Positions 27,340 to 39,625 of a stretch of 64,000 nt of DNA are shown here, one piece after another (position 1 is the stretch's first letter; each line of letters opens with the position of its first letter). The stretch is taken from NCBI RefSeq assembly GCF_003335505.1, contig NZ_QPEX01000028.1, positions 62,001-126,000 on the forward strand, written 5' to 3'. The notes beneath the pieces were generated by a model. That model made no database searches. It saw only the letters and a program-made list of their open reading frames with translations, and was not told the DNA's origin. A program made the position numbers and the translations under genes. Source of the DNA: Bremerella cremea (GTDB lineage Bacteria > Planctomycetota > Planctomycetia > Pirellulales > Pirellulaceae).

Positions 27340-27380
27340 CCAACTTTTGTAACCCCGACGTTGAACACGTCGGGTTTTTT
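27340..27380 (+). terminator. leader element followed by an intrinsic terminator
   Basis: CCAACTTTTGTA (27340-27351) is directly followed by the hairpin CCCGACGT-TGAAC-ACGTCGGG (27354-27374, with the stem closing on the T at 27361) and six T. It resembles a leader in which the recurring CCAAnnnTTGTA element sits against a terminator, about 230 bp before the ParB-methylase start. Confidence 0.7.
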
Positions 27381-27611
27381 GATCCCCCGACCTATTCGCC
27401 GGGGGCTTTCAGGCCAGACTTCACCTGCGTCTGAACCGCTCTCGGTGTGTCTGCAGAACCAACAGCCTTTACGACGACTTGTGAACCCCGACGTGCATTC
27501 GTGCGACGGGGTTTTCTTATGCCCTTTCGGAACGACCGGAACAGCTTCAACCAAGCGAGGCTGGTGCCTTGCGGCTGTTCCGGGTACATTTTCACCCAAG
27601 GAGACCATTCC

Positions 27612-28970
27612 ATGAACACGACATCCATCACCATCAGCGACATCCAGATCGGCGAGCGTCACCGCAAAGAACTCGGTGACATCGGCAGTCTCGCCCATTC
27701 CATTTCCGACGATGGGCTACTCCAACCCATTGGCGTCACCCCGGACAACCGGCTCGTCTTCGGCTACCGCCGACTCCTCGCCTGCCGAGACAACTTGGCG
27801 TGGACCGAGATTCCTGCCGTTGTCATCGACATCGAGAACCTGACGCACGGTGAGTGGATCGAGAATACGATCCGCAAAGACCTGACCCTCTCCGAGATGG
27901 TCGCCATCACCGACGCTCTTCGAGATTTCACCCGTGGTGGAGATCGTCGTTCCGATCAATACCGGAAAAACGGTAGTGGTGTCACGAAGAAGGAAGCCTG
28001 CGAGATCGCTGGTTGGAAGATGGACAAATACGACGACGCCAAAAAGGTCGTCGAGAACGCTATCGACGAACTGGTGAGTGCGATGGACAAGGGGGAAGTC
28101 TCACCTCACGCTGCCGCCCAGTTGGTCGAAGAACCCGAAGACATTCAGCGTGAAGCTGTTGAAAAGCTCGGATCAGCCAAGACCGCTGCTGAGCGCCGAG
28201 GCATCCTGAAAACCGTGCGTCGTCTCAAGAACCAGAAGAAGCTTGCGGAACGACGAAAGGCTGAGCTTGAAGCTCCTTTGGACCCGGACTCCGTGAAGAT
28301 TTTCCACACTCCACTCCAGCAGTTGCAGGAAGTCGCCAACCTGAAGTCGGGTTCCGTGCAATGTGTCCTAACCGACATTCCCTACGACGGTGAGTTTGTC
28401 AGCCAGATCGGTGATTTGGCTCGACTCGCTTCCGAAGTGCTTGTCGAAGGAGGCATCTTCATCTGCTTTGTTGGCCAGCACAAGTTGAACGATAAGATGC
28501 GAGCGTTCGACGAACATCTGACCTACCAGTGGATGGGAACGTCTCGATGGGTTGGGCGCTGCAACCAGATGCACGCCGTGAAGGTCGTGAGCAACTACAC
28601 GCCCTTTGTCATCTACACCAAAGGACAGCGGAAGCCTGATGAATGGACCAAATGGGTGGACACGCTTGATCTCGACCGGCAGGAGAAGGAATACCATCCG
28701 TGGCAGCGACCGCTGGCCGAAGTGGAAAGCCTTCTCCTCAGTTTCACAAAGCCCGGCGATCTTGTTGTTGATCCGTGCGGTGGTGGATTCACCACGGCTG
28801 TCGCCTGCCAGCGACTCGGGAGACAGTGCATCTCCTGCGACATCGAAAAGGCATACGTCGTCCAAGGTTTGGAGCGACTTGCCAACGCACAGGCTTCAGA
28901 AGAGGCCGAGTCTCTCGATGGCACTGTCCCGATTGACACCGATCTGATTGACAACGAGCAGGCTGCTTGA
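27612..28970 (+). CDS. ParB-domain DNA methyltransferase
   Basis: 452 residues from ATG 27612, with AAGGAGA upstream. The N-terminal ~90 residues are a ParB/Srx-like domain (GDIGSLAHSISDDGLLQPIGVTPDNRLVFGYRRLLA; GYRR stands at the GERR position). A helical middle follows (residues ~100-230), then a beta-class methylase with motif IV as TDIPY (residues 254-258) and the SAM-binding motif DPCGGGFTTAVA near residue 386. TDIPY departs from the usual (D/S/N)PP(Y/F). Such ParB-methylase fusions are typical of phages and mobile elements and are usually orphan N6-adenine or N4-cytosine enzymes that protect the element's DNA. A second methylase follows 182 bp later. Confidence 0.85.
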   Translation: MNTTSITISDIQIGERHRKELGDIGSLAHSISDDGLLQPIGVTPDNRLVFGYRRLLACRDNLAWTEIPAVVIDIENLTHGEWIENTIRKDLTLSEMVAITDALRDFTRGGDRRSDQYRKNGSGVTKKEACEIAGWKMDKYDDAKKVVENAIDELVSAMDKGEVSPHAAAQLVEEPEDIQREAVEKLGSAKTAAERRGILKTVRRLKNQKKLAERRKAELEAPLDPDSVKIFHTPLQQLQEVANLKSGSVQCVLTDIPYDGEFVSQIGDLARLASEVLVEGGIFICFVGQHKLNDKMRAFDEHLTYQWMGTSRWVGRCNQMHAVKVVSNYTPFVIYTKGQRKPDEWTKWVDTLDLDRQEKEYHPWQRPLAEVESLLLSFTKPGDLVVDPCGGGFTTAVACQRLGRQCISCDIEKAYVVQGLERLANAQASEEAESLDGTVPIDTDLIDNEQAA

Positions 28971-29152
28971 AGCCGTCTTTCATCTCGTCCAGCCTTTGAA
29001 ACGGGCTGCGTTCCTCTTGGACCGCAGCCCGTTTTGCTTTGCTTTCTAACCACTCTGGTTAGTGATTCCAACATTTGTTCTGCGACTGCGCTCAAGGTGC
29101 GCACTGAGCGTGGTCGCCAACCAAACCCGTGCGCACTCTGGAGGATCAACAC

Positions 29153-29947
29153 ATGGACAACCACTTCACACTCAACACAGTCGAGATTGGTGACTGCAAG
29201 GAAGTCAATCGACGGCTTCCAGACAAGTCCGTCAACTTGGCTCTCTGCTCACCGCCCTATCCTGAGAAAAGGGGCGACAAGTATCCAACTGTTTCAGAAG
29301 TGGACTACCCAACGTGGACAGCACGATGGATGGATTCCCTTGTCGGCAAGTTGGCCGACGATGGCAGTGTTGTCGTGGTCATCGACAAGCACGTCAGGAA
29401 TGGCGTGATGTCAGACTTCCTTCTACTCACCCAGCTTGTCCTGCGGCAGCTTGGCTGGAAGCAGCACATGACCCAAATCTGGTTCAAGCACGATGGGCTT
29501 CCCCTCGGACACAAGTGGTGGCCGCACCACTGTTACGAAGAGATTCTGTGGTTCAGCCGGACCACGCATCCCTTCTGCGATCCGTGGGCTGCGGGATCAC
29601 CCTCTACGAATCTGGCTGTGCGAAACTACGACCAGTCAGAATGGACCAATGGCGAGAAGAGTGAGAAGGAAGGCATTGCACGAATGCGTGACGTGCTGGT
29701 CGTGCCGGTCGGTGGAAACGCCAAAGGCGTGGACCATCCGGCCAAGTACCCACAGGCACTCTGCGAAGCCCTTATCAAGACGTTCTGTCCCGAGGGCGGC
29801 ACGGTCTTGGACTGCTTCGCCGGGTCCGGCACGACGCTATTAGCAGCGAAAGCGACTGGGCGAAACTTCTACGGCATCGATGTTATGAAGAAGTACGTCG
29901 ATCTCGCACGACGGCGACTGGAAGCGGATGATTCTCAAGCTGCCTAA
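29153..29947 (+). CDS. DNA methyltransferase with SPPY motif (N4-cytosine/N6-adenine type)
   Basis: 264 residues from ATG 29153, with GGAGGA nine bases upstream. Motif IV is SPPY near residue 33 (ALCSPPYPEKRGDKYP) and the SAM site CFAGSGTTLLAA is near residue 221, so it is a beta-class enzyme. SPPY is the form found mostly in N4-cytosine methylases. HHCYEEILWF and DVLVVPVG are other blocks shared with this family. No restriction nuclease is adjacent on this strand, so it looks like an orphan protective methylase; it could also serve the operon at 30555-43001 (inference). Confidence 0.88.
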   Translation: MDNHFTLNTVEIGDCKEVNRRLPDKSVNLALCSPPYPEKRGDKYPTVSEVDYPTWTARWMDSLVGKLADDGSVVVVIDKHVRNGVMSDFLLLTQLVLRQLGWKQHMTQIWFKHDGLPLGHKWWPHHCYEEILWFSRTTHPFCDPWAAGSPSTNLAVRNYDQSEWTNGEKSEKEGIARMRDVLVVPVGGNAKGVDHPAKYPQALCEALIKTFCPEGGTVLDCFAGSGTTLLAAKATGRNFYGIDVMKKYVDLARRRLEADDSQAA

Positions 29948-30046
29948 TAGCTGTCTGATTGGCGTCCGTTATTAGTCCACCTTTTGTAACAAGGAGATGA
30001 GAGACGTGATTCACAAGACCCGCTTGGGGTGCCAAGCCGATTTCGT

Positions 30047-30080
30047 GAGAAGAGCCGGGAATCCCCGGCTCTTCTCCTTT
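30047..30080 (+). terminator. terminator after the methylase pair
   Basis: GAGAAGAGCCGGG, a short loop, then CCCGGCTCTTCTC (13-bp perfect stem), followed by CTTTC. It ends the plus-strand methylase unit, about 100 bp past the 29947 stop. CCACCTTTTGTAACAAGGAG, a copy of the leader element with its own Shine-Dalgarno-like tail, lies between stop and terminator with no gene after it. Confidence 0.8.
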
Positions 30081-30554
30081 CGGCGCAGTTCATGTGATGG
30101 TGTCATCTGAGATGGCCGAGCAGGTCCGACTTCTTATCAGACATCGACGTGTCATGTGAGAAGTCTGCGAGTTTGGAGATTTTCGGGTCCAAAATGTTTT
30201 TGACGGACCAAATAGAGGCGTGTCCTTCAACCTCCCTGAAATGGAATTTGAGCGCCAAACATCGAATCGGCCAGTCCGTTATCAATGACGGAAATCCCGC
30301 ATTGGTCGCCTCCCTCGTCCGACCATTGCTTGTCCGACGACGCTCTTGATCTTGTGAAGCTCAGTTCTACACTTCGTCAGAACCAAAGGGATGAGCTTCT
30401 TAGCTCTAGGGCATCCGGCAAAAGCCAACGGATGCGAAAATGGATTGGCGGTTCAAGGCGTCGAGTGACGTGACTGTGTAAGTCAGCCAGTTCAACCTGT
30501 GAAGAGGGTATCGCACCCGGCCCCCATCGACGGCTTTCGGGCGACTGGGTAAGA
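30081..30554. other. gene-free stretch between convergent units
   Basis: Only shadow frames. It contains TCCCGCATTGGTCGCC at 30295-30310, a variant of the hairpin arm at 27120-27135. I see no promoter or RNA gene. Confidence 0.4.
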
Positions 30555-33317
30555 TCATCGTTTGCCCTTGCCTTTACCTTTTTTCTTTCGCCTCTTGGCC
30601 TGTCGTTGTCTTTTTCGCTGGTGCTTGGGATCAGCAAGATTTCGCTTGCGTCCTTCTTCGTGCCGCTTCCTCTCATTTTCCTTTCGCTCGTACTCAGCCT
30701 TTACCGAGGCAACTTCTTCTTTTCCCTTGCGTTCCGCCTCTTGCTTTTGCCTCTCAACAACTGCAAGTCGCTCCTCTGCCCTTCTTGCAGCTTTCCACCC
30801 CATTTGTTCGACGAAGAGAGACTTCCCGACATCGGGTGTGCGTTGAAAGCCCTTTAAAATCGATTCCCGTTCCGACTGCTGATCCTGAACTGAACGAGCA
30901 ACGGAATTGACATAATTATCGATCTCTCGTTTCAGCGTTGCGTTGGCCTCGGAAATCGCAGGCTTGAAGTATTTTTTGTACGCAGGTTCATCAATGACCG
31001 ATATTCCTGCCGAATAGAAGCTTGTCGTAATCGCATGAAAAGCAGCGTCAGCATCGACTGTAGCACCATTCAAGTATGCGAGATGATTGTTGAGACTCTC
31101 TGGATACCATGTAATGAGGCCGTCTGTCCTTCGATAGATTATGTCTAGCAAACGGCTCGTACTTATGAAGTAAGCTTTTCGAATCGAGTCGTCACCTCGG
31201 AATCCATTTCTTCTGACATACCGCAGGATGTGCAACGCCTCACCTTCTGCTTGTGCCTGAACATCTCCTGCCCTGATGGTCCCCGCTCTCTCTCGCTCTT
31301 TGAAGATTTCATCTGACAGCGAGTCGATAGTGGCATCTCCACTGGGATCGATGTCGGAAGGCTCGATTACATCGATGTCAAGTGATTGGATAGCGGAACG
31401 CATTCCGATTCCATCCTCGTGCCCGATGGCTTCGAGGAATTCGGACTTGCTTCGCCACGCTCCAATGACATTTCCCTCCACAAACGCATCGAGGAAGGGG
31501 TTCTCTGAGTAGTCTGGCCGCTGCGTAACTTCCAACAGCGCTTGGCGTTCTTCACCGTCCAGAACACCCGCTAAACGAGATTGCAGCCAGCCCAATGCTC
31601 GATCCACCTCCGAAATGAGCTTTGGCGTCGTTACCGGGCGAATGCCGAGCGCCTTCAACTGATCCAGCAGTCCCGTCATGAAGCCGTGCTGAAAAGAATG
31701 CGGGGCCACTAAGGGAATTAGAATGTTCGAGTCGAATAGCCAAAGTGTCCCCTGAACTAGTCGCTTCCTCACCTCTTGCCCAGACGGGTCAATGCCGAAC
31801 ATGTGATACGCAAAGAACCCTTGTGCAAGGTGAGCAAGGTAGTTCTTTTGATCGTCATTTGGAGCAGTAAGAACATCCATCACAGCATTGCAGTATTCTG
31901 CTCGTAGAGTGAAATCGTCCACAGAAGTGGCAGGTGGGAACACTGCGTCGAAGAGTTCAGGCATGTCAGCCGGTTCGAAAGGGTTATCTCGAAACAAAAG
32001 CTCGGCTGCGGCCAGTCCACGCTTCCGAAAGACTGTCACAAGTGCCGCTTTGAATCCCGACACGAGTATTTCCACATCAGTTTCAGCACCATGTTTCAAC
32101 AATCTCGATTTCATGGCGCCGAAGAACTGATCCTCCTCTGAGGACTGTCTCGCCTCTGTTTCGGCGAGCAGTTCCTTGCCCTTGGTTGTCACGGTCAGTT
32201 GAGTGTCGGTCGCTGATAAGTTCTCCAACTCCGTGAGATGGGTGATCGCCGTCTCGATCTCAGAAGCTATTGATGGCAAGTCTTGCAGCGTATTCGGTCT
32301 TAAAGCCACCTTGATATGCTCGGCTGCGATGCCATCACTTTTAGACGCTGCGAGCGATAGAATCTGCGGTTGAATCGTCTTTTGAATCAGGTTGACATCT
32401 CCCCCGAAACCGAGCGCCGAGTGAACATACAAAGACACTGCCTGCTCAGCCTCTTCCGCATCGGGAAAATCCAGTGGTGGAGTCGGCTCCGAAGTTCGTG
32501 GAACGACGAAGCGATCAACCTGCCGCAGCAGTTGAGTGAGATTCTTGAAGCTTCTATCAGGGTTGGGGTAAGAAAGAAGCCGGATGTTGAACTCTCGGTG
32601 GAGCTTGTCGGTTTCGGCTCGGCTTGCATCTGCCACAAGCATGTAAATGGGGTTTTCCGGTGAAGCAGATTCCTTAGCCAAGCGAAGAATCAATTGGAAA
32701 TCTCGGTCAGTCATGCTGTGACCAAGAACAATCAGTGGCACCATCTGAAAGATGCTGACCAGCTTGTTGCGGAAATATTGTCGGCCTCCACCCGCCTCGA
32801 ACTCGGTGTATTGGCTTGTCGTTAGTACGATGCCGTCCGGCGAGTCTAAGTCACCGTGGAGTTTCACAATGCGGTGCTGGCTGTTCGCCGTGATCTGCCC
32901 AAGCTCAGCCTGACTATTTCTCAGCAAAGTGAAGTGCTGGCCGAGTCGTTGCAAGTGGTTGTCGATCTCGTCGTCGTAGTTGGTCGTAAGATAGCAGCGT
33001 ATCGGCCAGCGACAGATGATTTCGTATGCCTCACCCCGATCCTTTTTTGGCCCGAACGATTTCTTTAGCTCTGGCAACAAAGACGACACGCCTCCCAAAC
33101 GCCCAGCAACACGCTCAAAGACTTCCAGGTAGTCTTTGTCGCCGATAAGTTCGGTAAGAACGGTTTGTTCCGGGTCAGAATCGGGCAGCAACGCTGTCGC
33201 ATCTTTCGCCATGTGCCACCAAGACGGGTATTCCAATGCCGTGGAAAGGCCAGAGCCGATCAGTGCAAAACACTTCCCTGAATTCAAGTAGGTCAAGAGT
33301 TGGCGGGGAATACTCAT
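30555..33317 (-). CDS. SIR2-like / PIN-like effector with basic tail
   Basis: 920 residues. The N-terminal SIR2 (SIR2_2-type) domain has GSGLS (21-25), TTNYDD (111-116), KLHGDLD with a His at 154, and GHSMTDRDF around 199-207; these are the NAD-binding and catalytic positions of SIR2 NADase effectors in phage defence. After a helical middle, LFDSNILIPLV near residue 525, SEVDRAL and HILRYV..AYFISTSRLLDI resemble a PIN-like nuclease fold. The last ~100 residues are charged coiled coil ending in a strongly basic Lys/Arg tail. Last gene of the minus-strand operon, 9 bp after the Res-type gene. Likely the abortive effector or an RNA/DNA-acting arm (inference); the PIN call is tentative. Confidence 0.75.
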   Translation of the reverse strand: MSIPRQLLTYLNSGKCFALIGSGLSTALEYPSWWHMAKDATALLPDSDPEQTVLTELIGDKDYLEVFERVAGRLGGVSSLLPELKKSFGPKKDRGEAYEIICRWPIRCYLTTNYDDEIDNHLQRLGQHFTLLRNSQAELGQITANSQHRIVKLHGDLDSPDGIVLTTSQYTEFEAGGGRQYFRNKLVSIFQMVPLIVLGHSMTDRDFQLILRLAKESASPENPIYMLVADASRAETDKLHREFNIRLLSYPNPDRSFKNLTQLLRQVDRFVVPRTSEPTPPLDFPDAEEAEQAVSLYVHSALGFGGDVNLIQKTIQPQILSLAASKSDGIAAEHIKVALRPNTLQDLPSIASEIETAITHLTELENLSATDTQLTVTTKGKELLAETEARQSSEEDQFFGAMKSRLLKHGAETDVEILVSGFKAALVTVFRKRGLAAAELLFRDNPFEPADMPELFDAVFPPATSVDDFTLRAEYCNAVMDVLTAPNDDQKNYLAHLAQGFFAYHMFGIDPSGQEVRKRLVQGTLWLFDSNILIPLVAPHSFQHGFMTGLLDQLKALGIRPVTTPKLISEVDRALGWLQSRLAGVLDGEERQALLEVTQRPDYSENPFLDAFVEGNVIGAWRSKSEFLEAIGHEDGIGMRSAIQSLDIDVIEPSDIDPSGDATIDSLSDEIFKERERAGTIRAGDVQAQAEGEALHILRYVRRNGFRGDDSIRKAYFISTSRLLDIIYRRTDGLITWYPESLNNHLAYLNGATVDADAAFHAITTSFYSAGISVIDEPAYKKYFKPAISEANATLKREIDNYVNSVARSVQDQQSERESILKGFQRTPDVGKSLFVEQMGWKAARRAEERLAVVERQKQEAERKGKEEVASVKAEYERKENERKRHEEGRKRNLADPKHQRKRQRQAKRRKKKGKGKGKR

Positions 33318-33326
33318 TTGAGTCGC

Positions 33327-36300
33327 TCAAGCCTCCACGGTCACTTGCTGATCGCTGGCCGCAGTGGTCAGCAGGCGTTTGATGTAGGTGTTTCGGTCTT
33401 CCTTCTGGAACAGGACATGGGCCTTGGTGAACTCGTCTTTGGACAAGTCCTCGGTCCACCACCGAACCTGCTGGAAGGGCGTGTTCGAGATGATGAATGA
33501 GTTAAGGATCACGTTGGGATCACCCAGACGTACTTCAAGTTCCTTGATCGTGCGGTAGAACCGAATCTTGGGATCGTCGGGGCCTTCGAGATTTCGGATA
33601 CCCTTCGGATCGACGAAGGTGACGTACTGCTTGTCGTCGGTCAGCAGCCACAACAGAAAGTCGGGGTAGAAGTTCCCGGCCTCGAAGAAGCCGATGCCTC
33701 GACCACGGCTCATGTTGCGGAGCAGGTACAGTTCTTGGTCCTCGAAGAAGGTAGGGTTGTCGTCGTAGAAGGTCCGCAGGTCGGCGACGAACTCCTTCTC
33801 TCCTTGGTTCAGGGAGACTGGACTGACATCAACGAAGTCACTCTTGAAGTGAAGGAGAGGCTGGTAGAGGTGCTGGCCGAACGAGATGGCGTGTAGGTTC
33901 CCGAACGACCAGTCGGCCAACGTGCCATCTTCGATCTTGCCCTTGAGTTCGCCCAACTTCTCCACGATGGCCTCTTGTGACTCGTCGATCAAGAGCCGGT
34001 ACTCGGTGACAAAGTTCGTATCGTCTTCCCGAAGCTCATGATACTCGTAGAAGTCGGATTCCCATTCCTGCTTCTTGTTCTTGTAGTAGCGATCAGCGTA
34101 CTTCTTGAGCAGGGCGACGGCGATCTCTTCCCACCGGCGTACACAGGCAAAACAATCTGGCATTTCCTCCAACGGGTGCTTTCGCTTTGGAAACTCCAAA
34201 TCCTTCGGGTGGATAAACAACTTGTACCATCGGGAATCTAAGAGCAGGGGCACGATGCAATCTCTGTCGAGGTTCAGGTTGTACCACGACCGCTCGTTCT
34301 TGAAGTGCTGAAGCTGGAACCAGATGGAATCGATGTCCATGAATGCAAGGTGCCTCTCTTCCAGCGTGCCTTCTTGCTTCACCGCCGAGTCTTCGGTCTT
34401 GCCGACCCCTTTACTCTGCTGGGCCTGAATCTTCGGATACCAGTTCAGTGAGACGGGGTGTCGTAGGAGTCGGTCAAAAGGTTCAGCGAGAGTCGGCTTC
34501 GGTCCTTGGGCCTTGAAGTCCTTGCCTTCTTCGATGCGAACGCTCGTTAGCTTCTTCCCATTCAGGTTCTTCACGACCGGCAGTATGAACTCGATCCGCT
34601 CCTCGTTGCCGGGAAGACCTTCATCTTCCAGATACTCCTTGAACTGACGCATGTAGTCGGCACGCACGCCGAAGATGTTGAGCGTCTCCAACAGGCGGAT
34701 GTTCTTAGGACGCTCGACTCCTTCAAGCTGGCTACTACGTTTCAGCGTCATGCCGTGTCCCTTGAGCCGGACCCCACGACCGAACAACTGGATGATTTCC
34801 GAGCCTTCCTTCTTGCCAACGTTCATCAGGCCCATCGTGCTGACTCGCCAACTGTTCCAACCCTCGGTGAACTTCTTCGATCCGATCAGCACGTTCACTG
34901 TGGAGTCGTCATCGTTGATCTCACGGAAGAGAGAACCTGAGAACTCTTTCTCTGTGACAATCAAGTCTTCTGGGAAATTTTCACACAGGTTGCACAGCTT
35001 GGGAGCATCCCCAACGTTGATGAGGCCGAAGGCATCGTTCTCTCCGAGTCGCAGAGCGATCTCGCCATCGCTCCCCTTCAAGTTCTCAACGTGTAGCGCT
35101 GCTTGGGTGGACGAGTTGAACAAGACTTTCAGGATGTCGTTGTAAATCTCCTCGCCTGACAATTTCGTTGAGATCAAGTACGGGAAGGCGGTGGCGAAGA
35201 TTTCCTCGCCACGCTGGTTGAGCAAGCCGGGCTTGCCGCTGAGGAGCCGGTCCAGCAGGCTGATCGACTCTCGCTTGTTCTTCACAAACTCAGACAGCAC
35301 CAGCAGGATGTCTACCACGTCGGAGACGGCCTTCTTCTTCTCTGTTCGCACGGCGTTGACCTTGCCGCCGACAAAGACCCAGAGAGGCTTTTCCAGCAGG
35401 AAGGGACGGAAGGTGTCCGGGTTGGCGTCGTAGAGCTTCTGCTGCTGGTAGAAGGCGACGAGGCAGGCTGTCAAATACAGGCGACGACGTTCATCATCGG
35501 AATCGTCAGCGAGATTCAGGATGCGGTAGTCCTTCCCGAAGCCGTCTCGGTAGAAATACTTGTACGAATAGTCGAAGAGAATGTTCTTGGCGTAGATCGG
35601 TTCGAGGCCCTTCTTCCCTTTCATGGCTTGCCCGAAGGTGGCGGAATACTCGAAGGAGAACCCGTTCTCACAGAGCCGGTTCCGGGCGCTCATCCACGCC
35701 CCCTCGACGCTCGCACTGGCACCACGATGTCCCTCATCGACCAGTACGAGGTTGTTCCCCTCGAAGGCGTCGATGGCGACTGTCTTCTGCCCCATCTCTT
35801 CCTTGAGCTTGGTGACTTCGATGATCTCGACCGTCTTGCCTGAAAAGAGGGACCGGGATTCCTTCGAGAACAGATCGGCGTCGATGCCCGAGGCATGGAA
35901 CTCTTCGAGGTGCTGCTTGGACAGGCCCTCGTTGGGCGTCAGAAGGATGATCCGGTTCAGACTCTTCTCTTTGTCGTGCAGCTTCAGGTAGTGCTGGTAC
36001 TGAAGGATGTTGACGTGCATCAACAGCGTCTTGCCGCTGCCGGTTGCGTTCCAGAACGCCAGCTTTCGCAGGTCATCCGGCTGGTACTCGGGAATCTGTT
36101 CCTTTGTGGTTTTTCCCTCATTGAACTTGATGACGTGCTGATTCAGGTCGGCCAGCAGCTTCTCAGGATCACGAAAAAATCGGTCGAGGTAAACCTCGGT
36201 GAACAGCAGCGAGAGGTATTGAAAGTATTTCCATTTGAGCGGCTCGGCTCGCTTCTCACTGAGTGCCAATGTGTGCTTGACGATGTTCTGGTCGTAGCCG

Positions 36301-36530
36301 AGGAGCGTGTCGCCGGGGAACTCGGCGTACTCCCAGAGCAGCTTCATCTGGTGCAGGAACCTGTGGACGTTGTTCTCGTCCAGTCCTTCCAGTTCCAGCG
36401 GCTTTAGATTCTCAGCCAGCTTGTCAAAGCTGCTCACCTCGAACAGCGACAGCATCCACTGGTTCAGGACGAGTTTCTCGTCGAACCTCAGCGGCGGTGT
36501 CTCGTTCTTCTTGGTTCGTTTCTTCCCCAT
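33327..36530 (-). CDS. Res-type DEAD/DEAH helicase with C-terminal nuclease
   Basis: 1067 residues. Superfamily 2 helicase motifs: Walker A ATGSGKT near residue 165, DEGH (LVDEGHRG) near 263, SAT (EYSATFGQA), and motif VI region FGRGVRLKGHGM. The C-terminus carries a PD-(D/E)XK site: FYPDFLLWLL near residue 953 and TFVDPKG near 973, with the DPK form of the last motif. This is the architecture of a type III restriction subunit, although the N-terminal helical domain is specific to larger relatives. It starts 12 bp after the Mod-type gene and precedes the SIR2 gene by 9 bp. It should translocate on DNA and cut when triggered. Confidence 0.85.
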   Translation of the reverse strand: MGKKRTKKNETPPLRFDEKLVLNQWMLSLFEVSSFDKLAENLKPLELEGLDENNVHRFLHQMKLLWEYAEFPGDTLLGYDQNIVKHTLALSEKRAEPLKWKYFQYLSLLFTEVYLDRFFRDPEKLLADLNQHVIKFNEGKTTKEQIPEYQPDDLRKLAFWNATGSGKTLLMHVNILQYQHYLKLHDKEKSLNRIILLTPNEGLSKQHLEEFHASGIDADLFSKESRSLFSGKTVEIIEVTKLKEEMGQKTVAIDAFEGNNLVLVDEGHRGASASVEGAWMSARNRLCENGFSFEYSATFGQAMKGKKGLEPIYAKNILFDYSYKYFYRDGFGKDYRILNLADDSDDERRRLYLTACLVAFYQQQKLYDANPDTFRPFLLEKPLWVFVGGKVNAVRTEKKKAVSDVVDILLVLSEFVKNKRESISLLDRLLSGKPGLLNQRGEEIFATAFPYLISTKLSGEEIYNDILKVLFNSSTQAALHVENLKGSDGEIALRLGENDAFGLINVGDAPKLCNLCENFPEDLIVTEKEFSGSLFREINDDDSTVNVLIGSKKFTEGWNSWRVSTMGLMNVGKKEGSEIIQLFGRGVRLKGHGMTLKRSSQLEGVERPKNIRLLETLNIFGVRADYMRQFKEYLEDEGLPGNEERIEFILPVVKNLNGKKLTSVRIEEGKDFKAQGPKPTLAEPFDRLLRHPVSLNWYPKIQAQQSKGVGKTEDSAVKQEGTLEERHLAFMDIDSIWFQLQHFKNERSWYNLNLDRDCIVPLLLDSRWYKLFIHPKDLEFPKRKHPLEEMPDCFACVRRWEEIAVALLKKYADRYYKNKKQEWESDFYEYHELREDDTNFVTEYRLLIDESQEAIVEKLGELKGKIEDGTLADWSFGNLHAISFGQHLYQPLLHFKSDFVDVSPVSLNQGEKEFVADLRTFYDDNPTFFEDQELYLLRNMSRGRGIGFFEAGNFYPDFLLWLLTDDKQYVTFVDPKGIRNLEGPDDPKIRFYRTIKELEVRLGDPNVILNSFIISNTPFQQVRWWTEDLSKDEFTKAHVLFQKEDRNTYIKRLLTTAASDQQVTVEA

Positions 36531-36542
36531 GGTGGACTCTCC

Positions 36543-39623
<3,081 letters not shown>

Positions 39624-39625
39624 GT

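Noticed and set aside
27171..27698. 175-codon minus-strand frame
   Set aside because: It crosses two terminator hairpins and the ParB-methylase start, and its composition is that of an antisense shadow.
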